Of a stretch of 32,057 bases of DNA, positions 8,532 to 15,465 are shown piece by piece. The stretch's first letter is position 1. Every line of letters begins with the position of its first letter. The DNA lies in IMG/VR virus record IMGVR_UViG_3300025869_000052, positions 1-32,057 of that record; one strand, written 5' to 3'. Source of the stretch: a virus. Made by a program: the position numbers and the translations under genes. Below the pieces are notes generated by a model that worked only from the letters and a program-made list of their open reading frames with translations, did no database searches and was not told the DNA's origin.

Positions 8532-9312
8532 TGATTATTTAAAGTTGCTTGCTGGTTGGCAAGATCCAAACCCCGCGCCTGTGATAGAGGAATATGATGG
8601 CGTATCTGTAGTGCGTGATGACTTACTAAACTATGGTAGTAAGATTAGATTTATTGATTATTTTGTTGGTCACGCAGAAGAAAACAGAGATGTGGAAGAG
8701 TGGGTGTTTGGGTCTTGCCCCGCAACTGGATATGCACAGATAAGTTTGCCTGTAGTATGTTCTAAGTATGGTAAGAAAGCAGTTTTGTTTATGGCAGAGA
8801 GGAGTATGGACAAACTCCACAACTACCAGAAGCGGGGGATAGAACTCGGTGCTGAATATCACTGGGTTAAGATGGGAATGCTCAATGTTACACAATCCCA
8901 TGCGCGTAAGTATGTAGAAAAGTCTCCATCTACACGCCGAGTTCTACCCCTTGGATTGGAACACGAAACTGTTCTGGCTTCCATCATAAAAGTCGCTCAG
9001 GATTTACCTATCAAACCAGACGCGGTGTGGTCTGTAGGATCGTCCGGTACTCTTAGCAGGGGATTGCAGTTGGCGTTTCCTGATGCAGAAATCCATGTTG
9101 TTCAAGTTGGGCATACAATGAAGGAGAATGAAATAGGTAGAGCAATCCACCACATTTCCCCTTATAAATTTGATCGTCCTGTCAAGGAAAAGGAGATGCC
9201 CCCGTTTCCTTCAGCTCCTACCTACGATGCTAAAGGTTGGAAGCCTATGATGGATTATTACGAGACTCACGATAAACCACAAAATATTTTGTATTGGAAT
9301 GTTGCTTTTTAG
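8512..9312 (+). CDS. Fold-type-II PLP-dependent enzyme (ACC deaminase / tryptophan synthase beta-like)
   Basis: A 266-residue protein. 'RDDLLNYGSKIRFIDY' has the expected position and context for the Schiff-base lysine (K44, SKxR) of the family that includes ACC deaminase, D-cysteine desulfhydrase and threonine synthase. 'GSCPATGYAQISLPVVCSKYG' (67-87) fits the substrate loop and following helix, 'RGIELGAEYHWV' fits the next helix and strand, and GSSGT (176-180) fits the PLP-phosphate loop. The family deaminates, eliminates or replaces groups on amino acids; the substrate here is unknown. It is slightly short for the family (usually 300 or more residues), so it may be a minimal or non-canonical member. 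A ribosome site AAGGA lies inside the preceding gene. Confidence 0.7.
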   Translation: MENLLVDDYLKLLAGWQDPNPAPVIEEYDGVSVVRDDLLNYGSKIRFIDYFVGHAEENRDVEEWVFGSCPATGYAQISLPVVCSKYGKKAVLFMAERSMDKLHNYQKRGIELGAEYHWVKMGMLNVTQSHARKYVEKSPSTRRVLPLGLEHETVLASIIKVAQDLPIKPDAVWSVGSSGTLSRGLQLAFPDAEIHVVQVGHTMKENEIGRAIHHISPYKFDRPVKEKEMPPFPSAPTYDAKGWKPMMDYYETHDKPQNILYWNVAF

Positions 9313-9330
9313 GAAAAACTGTGTTATAAT
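9302..9330 (+). promoter_or_regulatory. Extended -10 sigma70 promoter
   Basis: TTGCTT (9302-9307), 17 bases, TATAAT (9325-9330), with TGT immediately before the -10, giving the extended form TGnTATAAT. It begins in the last codons of the PLP-enzyme gene. A nearly identical promoter precedes uvsX at 24182. Transcription starting near 9337 excludes the ATG at 9331 as a start codon for the next gene. Confidence 0.8.
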
Positions 9331-9354
9331 ATGCATTCAACTGGAGATTATATT

Positions 9355-10014
9355 ATGCGAAGATTTAAGATTTATACTGGGCGGTATGGTGGTGAACTTA
9401 CTATTGGTAGGATTTCTCAAGAACTTTTTGATAATTTAAAGTATGCAGATGAAGATGTTATTATCGAGAATTTTGATGGCTGGGATTCTGATTTAGCATG
9501 GCATGACATTGATGATATCGAACATATTAGCGGACCTTTTGCTGATAATGAATATGATGTTTTCGAAGTAAATTCTGAAGACGAGGAGATTGCCGAAGTA
9601 GGGCGATTTAGATACAATGGTCTGTATGCCCGTGAAGCATATTTGTATGATATCAGTGCTCATGCTGCACGCCCAGAAGGTGCACCTGCACCAATCACAC
9701 CAGAACTGCAACCGGTGCTTCATTTCTTTAGTGAGGAGAAGGGTGGGTTTGGTGAGGTTTATATTGAGACTGAAGGTGACTTTGACCCTGCTAAGTTGTG
9801 TATCGGTACTGTCGAAACGGATCTGGCTGAGATCATTGATGAGTACTACTATGATGGTAAGCATGTGGAACCGGACCTAGATTTTTGTGATACTGTGGGT
9901 AAAGGTTACTATGCCAAAGTCGGGGCTATGAATATGGAATGGCACGATAATCGATCCAACTATGGTCCTGATAGTGAGTTCGTTAAAGAAGCTTTGGAAT
10001 ACTATGAAGAATAA
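9355..10014 (+). CDS. Very acidic protein of unknown function
   Basis: A 219-residue soluble protein that I do not recognise. By eye about 52 D/E against 17 K/R, so strongly acidic along its whole length, with many aromatic residues (YYYDGKH, EYYEE). The start is placed at ATG 9355 (MRRFKIYTG), which has a GGAG ribosome site, because the in-frame ATG at 9331 lies at the promoter -10. It has its own promoter and its 3' end overlaps the dCMP deaminase start by 11 bases. The charge would suit a DNA-mimic or an acidic binding partner, but nothing in the sequence proves that. Confidence 0.8.
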   Translation: MRRFKIYTGRYGGELTIGRISQELFDNLKYADEDVIIENFDGWDSDLAWHDIDDIEHISGPFADNEYDVFEVNSEDEEIAEVGRFRYNGLYAREAYLYDISAHAARPEGAPAPITPELQPVLHFFSEEKGGFGEVYIETEGDFDPAKLCIGTVETDLAEIIDEYYYDGKHVEPDLDFCDTVGKGYYAKVGAMNMEWHDNRSNYGPDSEFVKEALEYYEE

Positions 10015-10480
10015 ATTTATTGTTGCGTATATGAAAGTTGCAAAAACTTTCGCTGAGATGAGCTACGCCAAGAGAGCTAAAGTTGGTGCTATCATTGTTA
10101 AGGATGATAGGATTATCAGCATTGGGTATAATGGTATGCCTTCCGGTTGGGATAATGACTGTGAGTTGCAAGTTCTGCCCAGCTGGGCGGGCAGCATAAA
10201 TGACATCCCCGAAGAGGATCACGACACTTATGTGACATATGTTTCCAAACCAGAAGTGCTTCACGCAGAGGCTAATGCTATTGCTAAAGTTGCGCAGAGT
10301 TCTGAGTCGTGCAAGGATGCTATATTATTCACGACTCATATACCCTGCATCGAATGTGCCAAGTTGATTCATCAGAGTGGGATTCGAAAAGTATATTATG
10401 ATGAAGAGTATAATGCAAATAAGGGTTCTGGTAAGCATTTCTTACACAACTGTGGGACAGAGTTGGAACAGGTTTTATGA
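10004..10480 (+). CDS. cd: Deoxycytidylate deaminase
   Basis: Converts dCMP to dUMP, feeding dTMP (or modified thymidine) synthesis. It has 158 residues. Zinc site motifs are HAE (H87, E89) and PCIEC (C115, C118). 'AKRAKVGAIIVKDDRIISIGYNGMPSG' is the family N-terminal signature. The start at ATG 10004 (MKNKFIVAYMKVAKTFAE) fits the family better than the longer frame, which would overlap the acidic-protein gene heavily. An insert of about 25 residues between NDCE and HAE is encoded partly by a GC-rich hairpin. The stop overlaps the methyltransferase start (ATGA). Confidence 0.9.
   Translation: MKNKFIVAYMKVAKTFAEMSYAKRAKVGAIIVKDDRIISIGYNGMPSGWDNDCELQVLPSWAGSINDIPEEDHDTYVTYVSKPEVLHAEANAIAKVAQSSESCKDAILFTTHIPCIECAKLIHQSGIRKVYYDEEYNANKGSGKHFLHNCGTELEQVL
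10175..10194 (+). repeat. GC-rich nested palindrome inside the dCMP deaminase gene
   Basis: GCCCAGCTGGGC (10177-10188) is a perfect 12-base palindrome. CTGCCC (10175-10180) can alternatively pair with GGGCAG (10189-10194). It stands out in AT-rich surroundings and encodes LPSWAGS in the family-variable loop. It could form a stable mRNA hairpin. Confidence 0.6.
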
Positions 10481-12057
10481 AATATTTTTACGAAAAGAAC
10501 AACCACTTAATCGATCATAAGGTGAACAAAACTTTTGACGAAATTCTGTGGATGTCTGATCAAGAATTTCGTGATTGGTTTATTGAGTTGCGAAAAACCG
10601 TTGCTCAAATTTGGGATGACTATGGCAATCCTCCTAGAGTTGGTAAAGATGAGGAGGACATCAAAAAACAGTTTAAGAAAATGGCTGGATATCCTGTACA
10701 CGAGTTCGAGACTATTGACGAACTTACTGGTGAGTCTGATATCATTAGAAATCATTCTGGGTTAGGTAATGCCGTGAACCAATGGTTTCCTACCATGATG
10801 AAGACGCGAATAAACTATAGTGAAAAAGATGTGGGGTTATCAATCTACGATCACTTTGCCAAGGATGAGTTGTTAGAAAAAACAATAAAGTATGCGCGCC
10901 GACATTTCAAGCGAGATTCGTTCTATCAGCATTCTCGTACTATGATGGTTGGTGAGGAAATCGTGGTGGGTAGTGTGAGGCACACACTAACCGATGTCAA
11001 GAGTTTTGTTGAATGGTTTGAAAGTAAAGCCCGACAGTACGGCACACACGATTACTGGATCGAACACAAGAAAGGTATTGACTACTCTGGGTATAACGAA
11101 AAGATTAATAAAGTTGAGTTTTTACTATTGACAAAGGAGCAACTTTTAGAGTATAATATACCCGAGTCGTGCAAAACCAACATTGATTATGAAGACAAAG
11201 AAGGATTCATATATACGATTCGTTTTTATGAGAAGGGGCAGAAACTTTTCCCTGCCGGATACCGAGCGTTCCGAGTTTCTTGGTGTCAGTATGCGGTAAA
11301 CTTTCCACCTATGACGGCAAAGTATTTGTATGAAAAGTACACAAAGCACATTGAGAATCAAGATACGATTAAGATTTATGACCCGTCTGCTGGGTGGGGT
11401 GGGAGATTGTTAGGAGCTATGTCAGTTAGGTCTCCTCACAAGATACACTATATTGGAACCGATCCAAATAAAGACCATACGATTACTTTGCCTGACGGAA
11501 GTTTGAGTACTAAATACCATGATGTTGCTAGATTCTATAATGAGACTAAGAACGAAGCTGTCTTGTTTAAGAAGTCTCATACACACGAAATCTATCAGTT
11601 GGGTTCAGAAGTTATTGGTGAAAATCCAGACTTCCAGAAACATAAGGGTGAGTTGGATATGGTATTTACTTCGCCTCCTTACTTTTCAAAGGAAGCGTAC
11701 TCTGAAGATGATGAGCAGTCCTACAAGAAGTTTGATACATATGAAGTATGGCGTGACGGATTTTTAAAACAAACACTAAAAACTGCGGTTGAGTATTTGC
11801 GTAACGATAGGTATTTGCTGTGGAATATTGCAGATATAAAACTCGGAAAAAATATGCTACCGTTAGAAAACGATAGCAGAGAAATTCTGGAGGGTTTAGG
11901 AATGACCTATAAAGGTGTTCTTAAAATGGCTCTTGCTAGAATGCCAGGCGCGAATCGAATAGATTCCGAAACTGGCGAAGCAACTATGAAAAATAGTTGC
12001 AAAATAAACGGGAATATTACTAAATATGAACCCGTATTTGTTTACTACAAACCTTAA
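10477..12057 (+). CDS. Large SAM-dependent methyltransferase with DNA-methylase motifs
   Basis: A 526-residue protein. The C-terminal half carries SAM-binding motif I DPSAGWGGRLLGA (302-314), a second-strand acidic residue in 'IGTDPNKDH' and the catalytic motif TSPPYF (398-403), which is the (D/N/S)PPY motif of amino-methyltransferases acting on adenine-N6 or cytosine-N4 in DNA. The order motif I then motif IV is the gamma/beta-type arrangement. The N-terminal ~290 residues are unrecognised and could be a target-recognition or second catalytic domain. It is translationally coupled to the dCMP deaminase. A consensus promoter lies within it at 11128. The substrate could also be a modified base rather than a standard one. 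Confidence 0.75.
   Translation: MKYFYEKNNHLIDHKVNKTFDEILWMSDQEFRDWFIELRKTVAQIWDDYGNPPRVGKDEEDIKKQFKKMAGYPVHEFETIDELTGESDIIRNHSGLGNAVNQWFPTMMKTRINYSEKDVGLSIYDHFAKDELLEKTIKYARRHFKRDSFYQHSRTMMVGEEIVVGSVRHTLTDVKSFVEWFESKARQYGTHDYWIEHKKGIDYSGYNEKINKVEFLLLTKEQLLEYNIPESCKTNIDYEDKEGFIYTIRFYEKGQKLFPAGYRAFRVSWCQYAVNFPPMTAKYLYEKYTKHIENQDTIKIYDPSAGWGGRLLGAMSVRSPHKIHYIGTDPNKDHTITLPDGSLSTKYHDVARFYNETKNEAVLFKKSHTHEIYQLGSEVIGENPDFQKHKGELDMVFTSPPYFSKEAYSEDDEQSYKKFDTYEVWRDGFLKQTLKTAVEYLRNDRYLLWNIADIKLGKNMLPLENDSREILEGLGMTYKGVLKMALARMPGANRIDSETGEATMKNSCKINGNITKYEPVFVYYKP
11128..11157 (+). promoter_or_regulatory. Intragenic sigma70 promoter in the methyltransferase gene
   Basis: TTGACA (11128-11133), 18 bases, TATAAT (11152-11157): both hexamers exact, spacer one base longer than optimal. 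It lies on the sense strand in the middle of the methyltransferase gene and could drive the 3' part of that gene and the small gene at 12068. Confidence 0.55.
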
Positions 12058-12067
12058 GGAGTTTAGT

Positions 12068-12325
12068 ATGATTACTATTGATGGTACAGAATACACTGAA
12101 GAGCAACTAACCGATACCCAAAAGTATTTGGTGGCTCAAGTGCAGGATATTCAGGGAAAAATGCAAAACTTGCAATTCCAACTTGATCAGTTGAATGTTG
12201 CTAAAGATGCGTTTTCAAATCAGATTGTGACTTCGGTGCGAGAAGCACAAGAAGCTGAAGCAGAATCTGGTTCTGATGAGCCTACTACTGAAGTTGCGGC
12301 TGATCCTGCTACTGCAGCGCAATAA
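12068..12325 (+). CDS. Small coiled-coil phage protein (DUF6447-like)
   Basis: An 85-residue protein. 'MITIDGTEYTEEQLTDTQKYLVAQVQDIQGKMQNLQFQLDQLNVAKDAF' is a short N-terminal beta piece followed by a heptad-type helix, a layout I associate with small proteins common in T4-like marine phages. The tail is acidic and low-complexity (EAESGSDEPTTEVAADPATAA). The start is ATG 12068, with AAGGAG (12056-12061) overlapping the methyltransferase stop. It ends in a clear terminator. The function is unknown. Confidence 0.75.
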   Translation: MITIDGTEYTEEQLTDTQKYLVAQVQDIQGKMQNLQFQLDQLNVAKDAFSNQIVTSVREAQEAEAESGSDEPTTEVAADPATAAQ

Positions 12326-12332
12326 CATTAAT

Positions 12333-12356
12333 GGGCGAAGATATTCGCCCTTTTTT
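12333..12356 (+). terminator. Rho-independent terminator closing the enzyme-island operon
   Basis: Stem GGGCGAA (12333-12339) with TTCGCCC (12344-12350), loop GATA, followed by six T. It ends the transcript before the gp45 promoter, which begins two bases downstream. Confidence 0.93.
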
Positions 12357-12357
12357 G

Positions 12358-12386
12358 TTGACTTTTTAAATATTATGCTATATAAT
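12358..12386 (+). promoter_or_regulatory. sigma70 promoter for gp45
   Basis: TTGACT (12358-12363), 17 bases, TATAAT (12381-12386): 11 of 12 consensus positions. It is packed directly against the preceding terminator. Transcription would start near 12393, which decides the gp45 start codon (see gp45). Confidence 0.9.
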
Positions 12387-12412
12387 GAGGTAAATTTATG
12401 CCAGAGGTGAAT

Positions 12413-13081
12413 ATGAAACTTAGTGAAGATACATTGAATGTTCTTAGAAATTTTTCTATTATCAATCCTAGCTTAGTGTTTAAGCAAGGTAATGTTATTA
12501 GAACAATTTCCAAGCAAGAAAATATTTTGGCACGAGCCACTGTTGATGATTCTTTCGACAATAATTTCACGATTTATGATTTGAACAGATTTTTGTCTGT
12601 GCTGTCATCTATGGATAATCCTGATATTGGTGTTGATGGCGGTTCTTCTTTGGTAATTTCTGATGATAAATCTAAGGTTCGCTATGGATTGTCCGATGAA
12701 GTTTTGGTTGTGTCTCCGCCCCAAGATGACATCGAGTTATCGAATGCCAAAATCCACTTCCGTCTGAATTCTGACAACTTTACTAAGATTGTGAAAATGG
12801 CTGGTGTGATGGGACTGCCTAACATTGTAGTTAGAGGTGATCGCAAAAATATTTCCATTGCCGCAATCGATGTGAAAAATGCCGACAGTGATGTTTTTTC
12901 TATTGATGTCGGTGAAACTTCGTTGGAGTTTCAAACTATTTTTAACTATGAAAATCTGAAGATTGTAAATGCAGATTATGATGTGTCAATTTCTACTGAT
13001 GGAATCTCGCATTTCTCACGAGTTGCTGGAAATCTTGATTATTGGATTGCTACGGAGTCTGGATCTTCATTCGTCGAATGA
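12413..13081 (+). CDS. 45: gp45 sliding clamp
   Basis: Trimeric ring that tethers DNA polymerase gp43 and, in T4, is the mobile enhancer of late transcription with gp55. It has 222 residues (T4 228). 'MKLSEDTLNVLRNFSIINPSLVFKQGN' and 'FTIYDLNRFLSVLS' match the gp45 N-terminal domain. The start is placed at ATG 12413: it has the strong ribosome site AGAGGTGA (12403-12410) and matches the T4 N-terminus MKLS. The ATG at 12398 would be almost leaderless, because the promoter -10 ends at 12386 and its apparent GAGG lies upstream of the transcript start. Confidence 0.93.
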   Translation: MKLSEDTLNVLRNFSIINPSLVFKQGNVIRTISKQENILARATVDDSFDNNFTIYDLNRFLSVLSSMDNPDIGVDGGSSLVISDDKSKVRYGLSDEVLVVSPPQDDIELSNAKIHFRLNSDNFTKIVKMAGVMGLPNIVVRGDRKNISIAAIDVKNADSDVFSIDVGETSLEFQTIFNYENLKIVNADYDVSISTDGISHFSRVAGNLDYWIATESGSSFVE

Positions 13082-13128
13082 CCCCCAATTTTAAGCTGTT
13101 TTTGTGTTTCTTGATATTAGTATATGTA

Positions 13129-13157
13129 TTGACACAGTTGCCAATTTATGCTAAACT
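13129..13157 (+). promoter_or_regulatory. sigma70 promoter for gp44
   Basis: TTGACA (13129-13134), 17 bases, TAAACT (13152-13157). The -35 is perfect and the -10 matches four of six. It lies in the 103-base gap between gp45 and gp44 and puts transcription start near 13164, which supports ATG 13185 rather than any upstream codon for gp44. Confidence 0.85.
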
Positions 13158-13184
13158 ATTACTTTGTTATGTGTGGGGTGTTCT

Positions 13185-14123
13185 ATGTTAGAAAATGTAT
13201 TGTGGGTGGAAAAGTACCGCCCCAAAACTGTCGGTGATACGATACTTCCTCAAGGTCTTAAAAAAACCTTCGAGGAGTTCGTCGGCAAAAAAGTTATTCC
13301 AAATCTGATACTATCAGGTCGTGCTGGTATTGGTAAGACAACGATTGCAAAAGCTATGCTTGAGGAATTGGGGTGTTCTTACATGACGATTAATGGTTCG
13401 ATGGATAGGAATATTGATACGCTTCGTAATGAAATTCATAACTTTGCGTCTACCATTTCTATGAAAGGTGGGCGTAAATATGTCATTCTTGATGAAGCAG
13501 ATTATCTGAACCCCCAATCTACCCAGCCAGCACTTCGAAACTTCATCGAAGAGTTTTCTGCTAATTGTGGATTTATTCTCACTTGCAACTTCCCAAACAA
13601 AATTATTGAGCCTTTGCACAGTCGGTGTTCTCTTGTAGATTTCAACGTATCTAATGCAGAGATCAATAAATTGTCGAGCAAGTTTTTTGAGAGAACTAAA
13701 TTCATTCTCGACGAAGAAAACATTGAGTATGAAGATGTGGTTCTTGTAAAGCTCATTAAAAAGCACAATCCAGACTGGAGGCGCATCCTGAACGAACTTC
13801 AGAGATATGCTTCCTTGGGTAAAATTGATACGGGAATATTGACAAAATCGTTGGACACCGATATCGACGAACTTGTTGTTCATCTAAGGGAAAAGAACTT
13901 TACTGCGATGAGGAAGTGGGTTGGTGAAAACTTGGAGGGTGATGTTACCCCATTCTATCGTAAAGTATTCGATAGTATGACTGCTATCTTACAGGAAAAC
14001 TCTATACCGCAGATGATAATTCATCTCGGAAGATACCAGTATCAGTCTGCATTCGTCTCTGACCAAGAGATAAATATCGTATCATTCTTAACAGAAGTGA
14101 TGGCAGACTGTCAATTCAAGTAA
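13185..14123 (+). CDS. 44: gp44 clamp-loader ATPase subunit
   Basis: AAA+ subunit that, with gp62, opens and loads the gp45 clamp. It has 312 residues (T4 319). 'WVEKYRPKTVGDTILP' at the N-terminus, Walker A GRAGIGKTT (45-53), Walker B ILDEAD (101-106), sensor 1 'LTCN' (132-135) and the arginine finger SRC (146-148) are all visible. The start ATG 13185 follows a GGGGTG ribosome site. The partner gp62 is not adjacent as in T4 but lies 1.8 kb downstream at 15930, after four inserted genes. Confidence 0.95.
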   Translation: MLENVLWVEKYRPKTVGDTILPQGLKKTFEEFVGKKVIPNLILSGRAGIGKTTIAKAMLEELGCSYMTINGSMDRNIDTLRNEIHNFASTISMKGGRKYVILDEADYLNPQSTQPALRNFIEEFSANCGFILTCNFPNKIIEPLHSRCSLVDFNVSNAEINKLSSKFFERTKFILDEENIEYEDVVLVKLIKKHNPDWRRILNELQRYASLGKIDTGILTKSLDTDIDELVVHLREKNFTAMRKWVGENLEGDVTPFYRKVFDSMTAILQENSIPQMIIHLGRYQYQSAFVSDQEINIVSFLTEVMADCQFK

Positions 14124-14135
14124 AAGGGGGGGTTT

Positions 14136-14354
14136 ATGGATCCTGTATACTATACTATTTTGACTATGTTTTGTATGATGTGTGCTTATTTTTGGGGAAA
14201 ACGGAATGGAATTTCCTACGGAATAATTCGCACTTATGCTAGGGTAACTGAAGCTTTGGGTTTCCACGGAGTTGAGTTTGATGATGACACCTCATCGATA
14301 GTTTTTATTGATAAGTGGGGCGGTAAACATAACGCAAAAGATGCTTTCAAATGA
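14136..14354 (+). CDS. Small single-pass membrane protein
   Basis: A 72-residue protein. Residues 5-20 (YYTILTMFCMMCAYFW) form one hydrophobic segment, followed by a short positively charged stretch and a soluble tail of about 40 residues. A purine-rich AAAAGGGGGGG ribosome site precedes the ATG. It overlaps the SleB hydrolase start as ATGA, so the two are coupled. The position suggests a lysis role (holin or regulator of the hydrolase), but a single short membrane segment with a long tail is not enough to call a holin. Confidence 0.72.
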   Translation: MDPVYYTILTMFCMMCAYFWGKRNGISYGIIRTYARVTEALGFHGVEFDDDTSSIVFIDKWGGKHNAKDAFK

Positions 14355-14974
14355 TGAAATATTTTTTGTTGATGTGGGTTTTGATATGCATATTTACTAC
14401 GTACACTTTTATGACACTTGTGGATGCACCGCAAGAAAGTGTTGTAATTGAGGAGAATTTGCCGCAAGAAAGTGTTGTAATTGAGGAGAATTTGCCGCAG
14501 GAAAGTGTAGATGAAACAAATACAACTGAGTCTGTCGCGCTTGACCCTCGTGCAGTAGAGTGTATGGCATTAAATATTTACCATGAGGCTAGATCTGATA
14601 ACTTTGCAGGAAAAATTGCTGTGGCAGATGTCGTTCTAAATAGAGTAGAAAGTAATAGGTATCCGAACACAGTATGTGAAGTTGTTGAGCAGTCGAAATT
14701 AAGAACTAACTGGAAAGGTGACGTGGTTCCAGTAAAAAATATGTGTCAGTTCAGTTGGTTTTGTGATGGATTGTCCGATGAGCCTTACGATGCTGGTTCT
14801 TGGGAAGAAGCTTTTGCTGTTGCTGAAGTATCTTTAACTCAGGATAAGTACAGGGGAATTACGGAAGGTGCTACGCACTACCATGCAACATATGTTACGC
14901 CAAACTGGATCGATGATAGGGGAATGCAAGTTGTCGGTCGAATAGGGCAACATAAATTTTACCGGTGGCAATAG
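14351..14974 (+). CDS. Membrane-anchored SleB-type cell-wall hydrolase (probable endolysin)
   Basis: A 207-residue protein. Residues 4-24 are hydrophobic (YFLLMWVLICIFTTYTFMTLV) with no obvious signal-peptidase site, so it is probably an uncleaved signal anchor; C13 lies in it. Residues 26-62 are a linker holding two and a half copies of PQESVVIEENL. From about residue 65 the SleB/CwlJ Hydrolase_2 domain begins: 'ECMALNIYHEARSDNFAGKIAVADVVLNRV' with catalytic E79 in HEAR, then 'CQFSWFCDG' and the C-terminal 'ATHYHATYVTPNW'. The family cleaves peptidoglycan glycan strands. The spanin genes 1.8 kb downstream support a phage-lysis role. Confidence 0.85.
   Translation: MMKYFLLMWVLICIFTTYTFMTLVDAPQESVVIEENLPQESVVIEENLPQESVDETNTTESVALDPRAVECMALNIYHEARSDNFAGKIAVADVVLNRVESNRYPNTVCEVVEQSKLRTNWKGDVVPVKNMCQFSWFCDGLSDEPYDAGSWEEAFAVAEVSLTQDKYRGITEGATHYHATYVTPNWIDDRGMQVVGRIGQHKFYRWQ
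14429..14508 (+). repeat. 33-base in-frame tandem duplication in the hydrolase linker
   Basis: Two perfect 33-base copies (14429-14461 and 14462-14494) are followed by a partial third copy (14495-14508, one mismatch). Each unit encodes the eleven residues PQESVVIEENL. Perfect identity at DNA level points to recent expansion; copy number may vary between strains. Confidence 0.95.
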
Positions 14975-14985
14975 GAGAATATGTT

Positions 14986-15453
14986 ATGAAAAAATGTTTG
15001 ATTACACCTCAGTATAAATTCAATGAGGGTGATTTGCTTGATCAGTTTAGAGACTATGTAAATTCGACATACGACAGTCATTATTCGAAGGACAAGTTTC
15101 AGGCAACGGAGTTTGTTATTGATGGTGGGCATGGTACTGGATTTTGCGTTGGTAATGTGCTAAAATATGCACAAAGATATGGTAAGAAGGGAAGCCCCGA
15201 AGATCATCGAAAAGATTTGATGAAAGTTTTGCACTATGCTTTGATTCAACTATATATTCACGATGAAGAAAATATCTCAAATCTTGATGACTCCAGAGTC
15301 TCTCCGTCATTTCTTACGGAAAACGACTACCCAGAATATGACCCAAAGATGGCGCCAGGTCATCACTCCAGACTGAATGATGCCACTCCCGAAGAGTGGG
15401 ACAGTGTGTCTGGTTATTCTCCAAGAATTAAGGGCGTTTCCCTTAGCGGTTAA
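14986..15453 (+). CDS. DUF3310-like small protein (T7 gp1.7-related region)
   Basis: A 155-residue protein. The central 'FVIDGGHGTGFCVGNVLKYAQRYGKKGSPEDHRKDLMKVLHYALIQLYIH' has the 'GNVxKYxxRYgkK...DLxKxxHY' pattern of DUF3310/SaV-like proteins, which are frequent in phages and include the T7 gp1.7 nucleotide-kinase-related segment. The ends are family-variable. The start ATG 14986 follows AGGAG (14973-14977) and is preferred over the codon at 14965, which lies inside the hydrolase gene. The function in nucleotide metabolism is inferred only from the family. Confidence 0.68.
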   Translation: MKKCLITPQYKFNEGDLLDQFRDYVNSTYDSHYSKDKFQATEFVIDGGHGTGFCVGNVLKYAQRYGKKGSPEDHRKDLMKVLHYALIQLYIHDEENISNLDDSRVSPSFLTENDYPEYDPKMAPGHHSRLNDATPEEWDSVSGYSPRIKGVSLSG

Positions 15454-15465
15454 CAAGGATATATT

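Noticed and set aside
9617-9880. Plus-strand frame of 87 codons inside the acidic-protein gene
   Set aside because: Wholly inside a longer frame with its own promoter and ribosome site; the composition (many C, M and S) is that of an out-of-frame reading.
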